From contig NC_079901.1 of NCBI RefSeq assembly GCF_024868665.1, positions 5,639,272-5,703,271 of the forward strand: a DNA stretch of 64,000 bases, given 5' to 3'. This document shows positions 57,043-64,000 of this stretch, in pieces. The DNA comes from Triplophysa rosa (taxonomy: Eukaryota; Chordata; Actinopteri; Cypriniformes; Nemacheilidae). A model generated the notes under the pieces. The model saw only the letters and a program-made list of their open reading frames with translations, searched no databases and was not told the origin of the DNA. Within the stretch, counting starts at the first letter, position 1. Every line of letters starts with the position of its first letter. A program made the position numbers and the translations under genes.

Positions 57043-58388
57043 CAAGTATTGAAAAAACGCAAGAAAAAGTGGCTTGTAAACCTGTGTCTGCATCGAGAGG
57101 AGCCGAGTCGGATAATAGGGACTTTCTGACATGCCTAAACAACGACCAGGGAAACGCAACATTCTGTCAAACCTTCCTTGTAATAAACTCTAGTTTCTGT
57201 CAAAAGAACGAACCCTTACGGACAAATCTCTTAGTCCATTCTAAGGAAACAGCTTAACGTAAATTACCGAAACAAGGACAAGGGGACCCACATTTTTCTG
57301 TCAAACCTTACGTAATAAACACTAGCTATTATTTAAAGAACAATTGTTTATTCCAAAGATGAGATGAATCATTTTAGCTTGTTTTCCTCCTCAGAATTAT
57401 AAGGAAACTGCACGTTGCGCAAGGCAGCTGAGAACATAAAACGTTTCTGTTATCGTGTTGATATTTGATATCAGTGATAAACAAATGTATGTAATTTGGT
57501 TTTCCGTGGTCGTTGTTTAAGCCACGTGTTTATCCGTAAGGGTTCGGCCACTTTTCCCTGCGTTTTTTCAATACTTGTATTTTCTCCCTTATGAACAGAA
57601 ACGCATTGTGGTTTCATGGTTTGTTCGATTTAGGCAAGCATAAACAATGCAAAAGAGGCATTTATTTAATTCCTATGTAGAGTAGAAAACACTTCATGGC
57701 CGCCATCTGCACTTCGCGCTACTCAAACGCAGTAACATGACGTCATGTGCAAACAACCTATCCTGCATTGAGAAGAACCGCCTACCTTATTACATACGGA
57801 CACAGAAATAAATAAATGTAGAAATAAATAAATAAATGTAGAAATACAAAAAGAAATGTAGAAATACAGACAACAAAGGTACATAGTTGATATTTTTGAC
57901 AGATTTATTTATTTACGCATTTATGTATTCATTTACTTATTGATTGAATTATTTATACATTTCTGCATGTATTTATCTATTTATTTCTGCGTGAATTTAT
58001 TTATTTAATTATTTATTTCTGCATTTATGCATGTATTTATTTATTTATTTGTACTTATTTACGCATTTATGCATGTATTTATTTATTCATTCATTTATTT
58101 ATACTTAAGTCATTTTTCGTCCTCCATAATCCACAGCCACAGGCAGTCGGTAAGCGACAAAATGCAATAAATTACGGAAATACAAAATAACAAGAAATTA
58201 TGATATGGGGAAAAAACTGGACCGCATCGTATTTATACTTTTGGAATCTGGCCCTCAAAGAAAAGTAGTTGAAGGCCCCTGCAGTATATCCATCAAAAAG
58301 TAATCCTCATGACTCCAGGGTGTTAATAAATTTCTACTGAAGCGAAACAATATGTTTTTGAGGAAAAATGATTTATTATAGTTTGAAC

Positions 58389-58434
58389 TTGAATCTCATT
58401 GGTTCTAAGACGCGTGAGAACCAATGAGATTCAA
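58389..58434. other. perfect 18-bp hairpin with CCAAT motifs
   Basis: TTGAATCTCATTGGTTCT, a 10-nt loop AAGACGCGTG, then the exact inverse. Each arm carries CCAAT or its complement ATTGG. Confidence 0.9.
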
Positions 58435-59717
58435 CGGTAAGAACTGCGCAAATCTCAACCTTTATGATCTAGTTGAAATGGTTCTGTTTGATTTGTAGTT
58501 GTAATGTTTTCGTGTTCAAGCGCATGACATCATTCTTTTCTAGGCCGCTGATACACACCTAAACCTGTACTCTGTGTTCACCTATTTTGAAATATCTAAA
58601 CCGTGTGCATTTCATTGAAAACTGAATCCATAAGAGGAAATTCCCAGCAGGGTTGTTGGAATCGAAATGGAGTATCTTACTGTAGGTATTCTAAATCAGG
58701 AGGAAAGCAGATCATTGGCCGATGACCAGAGAAATATCTATGACATACACTCTCCATCTGAAAAAGAAACACTGACCTTTCCTCCCGCTGACTAACAATA
58801 TCCTTACTGCCTGGATTTATAATAGCAGCAATAATGGCAACAATAACTCGCTGCAGGATATATGGCTGTAGTGGTAGTGTAGACTGCTGTGGAAGAATAT
58901 GTATTGAGATGGACAGGAATGCTGACAGATCTCTGCAGATATCACAGACTTCCTTGGAATATGCATGCAGGAATATGAAATGGAAAGTATATAATATCGT
59001 CCTATTTGGTGTGCTGCTTTAAAACATGCTATAGATTACATTTTTTGTTGTTTTTACAATTGCATAAAAAGAACATGGTCCAAATTCAGAAAAGCCCATT
59101 TCTCAATCTAATGGTCTTATTTACATTGGAGCATTGGTTACATTGGCGCTCTTAGCATTCCCTGCAGCTGTAGTGTATTTTTCACTCCTACAACCACAAA
59201 CAATCAAACTACTTTTCAAATACAGTATCATATAGATTATAATATAATTACAGATCATTTATAGGAAAAAATGTAATGCAGCACCGATGCTTTTAATGTT
59301 CTATGATTCAGAGAACATACTGTACACATCACTGTTGTTTTCCCATCTTTCGGTTTATCTACAAAAGGGTTCATAAAACAAAGTTACATGACAAAGCAGA
59401 GATTTGGAATTTATAATAGAGAATTGTTATGTTGCCTATGGGATAAACACACACAAATTGAATTATGTACCATTGCCAACACTGTAACTCAGACATCTGC
59501 GTAAAGTTTTGGGTTCAACCAGAACAACCATCCAAAGCCACTCATTTTGTTCTTATTGTGTTTATTTATTTATTACGATAGACGAAATGTTTTGTTTTGA
59601 TTGTTATTAAGAGATATTAAGGTGGGCAGGTGTTTCACATACTAGAAATAAACAAATGTTGCAGTCTAATTTAACAAAATAACAAACAGTTTTGGTCAGG
59701 CACTTTCTCTTTTCCAG

Positions 59718-59813
59718 GAAATGATGTATATAGTCTTGCCGCAGTCTTCATCAGTGGTCTGGTGTTCTGTAGTGGACCCGGAGGGCACCTCAGCTGCCAG
59801 CTGAACATCATAG
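59718..59813 (+). CDS. veph1: candidate veph1 cassette exon (96 nt, in frame)
   Basis: A strong pyrimidine tract and acceptor (CACTTTCTCTTTTCCAG, ending 59717) and a donor GTTTGG at 59814 bound a stretch open in exactly the frame needed: phase 1 at both ends, 96 nt. It would insert 32 residues (NDVYSLAAVFISGLVF, then CSGPGGHLSCQLNII) between the KATG end of exon 8 and VNQDG at the PH domain. The VEPH1 proteins I know go directly from the KAT block to VNQDGQ, so this would be a lineage-specific or alternative exon. The hydrophobic insert is not typical of a linker. A chance pseudo-exon is the main alternative. Confidence 0.33.
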
Positions 59814-60434
59814 GTTTGGTGATTATCAAACATCAGCTATAAGGGGAGTCAGAGGACTATAAAAGAGTTGCAGATTCCCATCTGCTTTTTCAGATGGGGA
59901 AAAAAAAGAAAATGCAGACAATGGGTTGCTTTGTACCATCCTGGAAGGTCTGTAACACCGCTTCCTGTTTAACTGAAACAGACCCAGGAGAGAGATCTGC
60001 AAAGGCTTTGTGGAGTTCTGACACAGGCGGGAGACACAATGTTCAGTGCAGACACGCTGCGTGGTGATAAACACCGTCCAAGACGTTTTGTACTTAATGA
60101 GAAAACTTTACCCATAATTCTCTCAGCAGGATGGCACAGGTCCAGATGAAAATGGCTCTTTGCTCATTCAGTATTATTGTGGTTTTATTATTTAGATGAA
60201 GTGTTAAAGTTATAAACAAATCACAATACTGTCTTTACTCACTTTCGTGTTTCAAACTCAAAATGATTTTCGTCAAAAAACACTTTTTTTAGGAATGAGG
60301 ATTTCTTTTTCAAAATCCAGATTATACTGTGGTAGGCTATACGAGACCAGTTTTATTGCACTTATGCTTTTTGGTGTGCTTATGTTGTCCCAATTGCTTC
60401 CATTGTTTACCTCATTTGCAAGTCTGCTAAATGA

Positions 60435-60788
<354 letters not shown>

Positions 60789-60984
60789 TGAACCGTTCAC
60801 ACAATTTGCTCATCATTTACTGGTGTTATCATAGTAGTAGTTGTTCTTGTTTGTGTGCAGTATATTTCAGGTCTTCTGAATCCATATGTATTGGGTGTCA
60901 CATGATGATATAATAAACCTGACCACATAAAATGAGATTGACAGAGAAACTAAGGTTTGACTCGCACAGAACTCTTAAAGCACC

Positions 60985-61165
60985 TTTAAAGGATAATTCA
61001 CTCAATTATTTGATCATTTACTCGCCATTTCAAATCTGTAGGACTTTCTGTCTTCTGCAGAACACAAGAGAAGATATTTTAAAGAACGTTAGTAACCAAT
61101 CAACCTTGGCCCTCATTAACTTCCATTGTATGAACACAAAACCACTGAGACATTTCCACTGTCTG
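60985..61165 (+). repeat. GGGATAGTTCACCC-type palindromic repeat, partial
   Basis: AAAGGATAATTCACTCAATT, then TTCTGCAGAACACAAGAGAAGATATTTTAAAG and CTTCCATTGTATGAACACAAAACC. The right half is gone. Confidence 0.7.
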
Positions 61166-61194
61166 AGAGATGACATAAGGTGTTGATTCTTTCA

Positions 61195-61330
61195 TACCCC
61201 TGATCAGAAGAGCTTTATTGCCAAGTGTGCTTGCACACACAAGGAATTTTCTTTGGTGTTGGAAGCTTCTAGTACAGACATTTAACACAATGACAATACA
61301 ATATAATACGATTTACAGTCTAAAAGATTC
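61195..61330. repeat. dispersed fish repeat fragment
   Basis: GAGCTTTATTGCCAAGTGTG followed by CACACACAAGGAATTT is a phrase I know from repeated DNA of many fishes; the family is not certain. Confidence 0.5.
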
Positions 61331-61924
61331 TAAATTGTGCATATATAAAATAAAGACTATTTTACAGAAAATGGGGGATAATAACATATAAGAGACATTG
61401 TACCGGGTAGTATATAGTAGAATAAACATATTAACAGATTGTATGTACACTTGTGCAAATGGATAATTTAGTAAGTAGAGGTAGTGTTATATACATGTAT
61501 ACATAAGATGTAGCCGTGATGTAACCGTTAGGGCTACAACACAAGACCTCATGTTGAAAAACACCAGAGACTGTCCTGAAGGGAAGCACATGAGCTAAAT
61601 AAAACTAAAACTGCTTTTGTGACTAACTTTGTTGTGTAAAGAGACACAGCAAAGAGTGAATTACCACAAGTCCATATAACTTTGTGATGTATTTACGGCT
61701 GTGAAAAAGAGAATTCATAATCAAATGCATGCAGCAGTTCACAGCGGTTTCTTACACTCAGTGTCTTAAACAAAACATACTGTACAGATCATTGTATACA
61801 GTAACTACTAACACTGTAACACTAAAACATTTTTTGCTGCATTAAGTTTTTAAGTAGCCTAAAATGATTTTCGGTTGTTCTAGAATTACTATTTGTTTAA
61901 GTAAAATAATATTTTTTGTTTAGT

Positions 61925-62158
61925 CAGGGCTGGGCTGGGAAGAAAAATCGGCCCTGGCATTTTTAGGCCCGCATCGGCCCTCCACCCAATCTGTCGACGT
62001 GGGGGGGGGTTGCATGCATACGTGTCTTTTACATTCACGTTGCGTGCATTCGCATTTATAATACGTCCGTCTAAGCGGCCAGCACCTCCGTTCCGGCCCC
62101 ATACGTTAGCGGCCCACCGGCAAAATGCCCGGTACGCCTGATGGCCAGTCCGCCCCTG
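61925..62158. mobile_element. hAT-type MITE
   Basis: CAGGGCTGGGCTGGGAAG at the left and GGCCAGTCCGCCCCTG at the right. Flanking TGTTTAGT and GAACTAGT match at four of eight positions. Confidence 0.65.
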
Positions 62159-62774
62159 GAACTAGTGACAACATTTCTCCCAAATTCCGAATGAAAGTTT
62201 TGATTATTATTATTATTATTTCGATTAATTGTAAGTGAAACTAGAAAAACTAGTCAAAATAAGAAAAAAGATGCAATGTTTGCAGATTGTGAATACTGCA
62301 AAGAAAACAGGTTGATACTATATTCATTTTTTAAATACTGTATTTGTATTTTAGCATAATTTCCAAAAAATGATGAAATACTTTTTCGGTTGTTTCGTTT
62401 GAAATTCCACAGACACTGGACTTGGGTGGACACGATACGTGCAGACATGCTTATTAATAGCAAAACTGGAGTGCTCTCTTATTTTTTCACGGCTGTATGT
62501 TGTCTGTGTTGTTTGTAATTGGTACAGTATAAAGTAAACATCTGTAAAGTATGTGTATATACATTATTATGGTTGCATTGATTTGAAAGCCAAATAAAGC
62601 TGTGGGTCCACTAGACCAGTGAACACTGGACGCGTAGCAAAAACATGAATGACATACACGGGTTAATCATTTTCAAATGATAAACGAAATGATTAAGAAA
62701 TTCAAATTTCATTTAGAACAATAATGGCATCCTCATTGGCATTGAAACATCACTGGCATCAACACCTATTAATT

Positions 62775-62885
62775 TATACATTTGGCAGAGGTTTTTATCC
62801 AAAGCTACTTAAAGTGCAATCTGTAGATACAATTATGTGTGTTCTCTCTGATCTGAACCTGTGATCTTTCAGTTGAGCTACAGGA
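62775..62885. repeat. fish dispersed repeat fragment (tRNA-like end)
   Basis: ACATTTGGCAGAGGTTTTTATCC followed by AAAGCTACTTAAAGTGCAAT and CAGTTGAGCTACAGG is the diverged form of a repeat common in fish genomes. Confidence 0.55.
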
Positions 62886-63316
62886 ACATCACAGGAGAAG
62901 GTTATGTAGTGTTATAATGAATGATTATGACACACTGATGAAATACGTAACACACTAGAGTACACATCTCTGGAAAGGGACATGTCATTTTGCAAAGTCC
63001 TGCCAGAGGCTTTGTTTCATCAGACAATACACAGACTCTTTCATTATGATTTTCAGCACATTTTGGCTTCTGTCACAGTTTCCTGTTTTTTATCATACTT
63101 GCAATGTACGTGCAAATTTGCCATTTTTCTTTTACTTTAGTAGTTCTCAGCAAACAAAGAGATAATGAGAAACTTTATTTAATGACAATCATAAAGCTCT
63201 TTATCTTTGAGGAACAGTCCTTGTAATTGGGTACAGACTGTGTGTATTTGTGTTACGAGTCCCTGAATCTTTTGGCAAAGCAGCTTATCCCTTGTATGGT
63301 CACACTAAAGTGAACA

Positions 63317-63318
<2 letters not shown>

Positions 63319-63409
<91 letters not shown>

Positions 63410-63413
63410 NATG

Positions 63414-63479
<66 letters not shown>
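63319..63479 (+). repeat. GA dinucleotide tract with one unresolved base
   Basis: About 75 GA units, interrupted at 63410 by an N followed by ATGAAAAAAG. The N shows that the length is not reliably assembled. Minus-strand Ser-Leu reading frames are artefacts. Confidence 0.97.
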
Positions 63480-63480
<1 letters not shown>

Positions 63481-64000
63481 GGAGAATTAGAATCATCAAG
63501 AGAGGATGTCCACAATGTGTTCCCAAGAGCAAAACCCCATAACCTCAACCTCATTCACAGCTGTAACCTATGCTGTGAGCAGCAAATGCAGAGCAGATCT
63601 TCTGTTCACTTGAGTTTTCCAGGAGTTGAGTGGCAGGGTCAGGTTCAGGCAGACCGGCTTTGCGGATACGACTGAGAATTCACGTATAAAGCGTTTGTTC
63701 TGATGGATGGTACCTCTTCTGCGGGGTACGACAATATATTCGGGACTTAAAAGGCTTTTGGTTTTCATTTTCATCCTTTTTGAAATGGCGGATACATCAA
63801 GAAAAGCCTTCTGGTGAAACTGCAGTGGTCTGATTCAAGCCATGTTCGAAGCCATTGTAAAATAGCAAACGTACACACGTCTGCGATCGTACATCATTTG
63901 AACCCGATAATGTGCGAAGTAGCTGCTGTCAACCACACTAACAACCCCAAAACTATTCAAACACACAGAACACCTATGGCTAGCATCGCCATGGCAACAT

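Larger units (their letters stand above)
54875..58117. mobile_element. foldback element with very long inverted repeats
   Basis: The outer ends AAAAATGACTTAAGTATAAAT and ATTTATACTTAAGTCATTTTT are inverses. After AAAT-rich stretches, complex arms follow: 55905-56155 continuing at 57051-57076 on the left, and 57545-57800 on the right. They share GTAATAAGGTAGGCGGTTC, GCAGGATAGGTTGTTTGC, AGTAGCGCGAAGTGCAGATG and AAAAAACGC-type phrases in inverse orientation. A ~470-bp centre (57077-57545) separates them and encodes nothing recognised. Two later elements interrupt the left arm. Confidence 0.88.
54613..58281. mobile_element. outer hAT-type element of the third nest
   Basis: CAGGGCTAGTCAACTGGCAG at the left and AAGTAGTTGAAGGCCCCTG at the right are inverted ends. 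A perfect 8-bp duplication CAGTATAT lies at 54605-54612 and 58282-58289. Only about 260 bp at the left and 165 bp at the right belong to it; the rest is the inserted foldback element. Confidence 0.9.

Noticed and set aside
57069..57257. 62-codon frame in the centre of the foldback element
   Set aside because: No recognisable domain; part of it overlaps the inverted arm, and similar lengths occur by chance.
63300..63554. Ser-Leu repeat frames on the minus strand
   Set aside because: Translation of the GA tract, across an unresolved base.

Overview
This is vertebrate nuclear DNA, almost certainly from a cyprinid-like ray-finned fish. It has short spliced exons separated by multi-kilobase AT-rich introns, tRNA-derived SINE sequence, many hAT-type elements with 8-bp target-site duplications, and numerous copies of a palindromic repeat headed GGGATAGTTCACCC that I associate with cyprinid genomes. 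There are no bacterial operons, CRISPR arrays or plasmid features.

The whole window lies inside one plus-strand gene, the fish orthologue of veph1 (ventricular zone expressed PH domain protein; 'melted' in Drosophila). Nine coding exons can be read, at 4026-4189, 9417-9626, 25348-25565, 32043-32267, 32466-32797, 38898-39037, 42096-42230, 51568-51685 and 60589-60725. They join without a frame break and give about 560 codons, running from the middle of the N-terminal helical (armadillo-like) region, through a Ser/Pro-rich linker, to the first strands of the C-terminal PH domain. The first coding exons and the end of the PH domain lie outside the window. One intron (32268-32465) appears to be a GC-AG intron. 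A possible extra 96-nt in-frame exon lies at 59718-59813.

The introns are largely mobile DNA. (i) 5.4-14.2 kb: a ~3.2-kb segment is present twice, 4,810 bp apart and about 99.7% identical, on either side of the exon at 9417-9626; each copy ends in a GAAT-type array. (ii) 1.3-2.4, 20.0-22.0, 34.8-36.7, 49.2-50.4 and 54.9-55.7 kb: a family of non-autonomous LTR retroelements (solo LTRs, one two-LTR copy, two truncated copies). Internal regions hold only a gag-like fragment and a Pro/Ala/Gln-rich tandem array, with no reverse transcriptase or integrase. (iii) 27.1-30.1 kb: a 2.9-kb hAT transposon with an 8-bp target duplication and a transposase broken by one frameshift. (iv) Nested stacks of elements at 34.4-36.9, 40.9-41.9 and 54.6-58.3 kb, whose order of insertion can be read from intact target-site duplications. 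(v) A minisatellite at 47.6-48.5 kb and CA, GA and GAAT simple repeats.

veph1 is the only host gene I can support. No novel biochemical system is visible. The points most worth following up are the GC-AG intron with a 9-nt alternative donor, the candidate cassette exon, the near-identical duplication with unusual breakpoints, and the nested transposon chronology.
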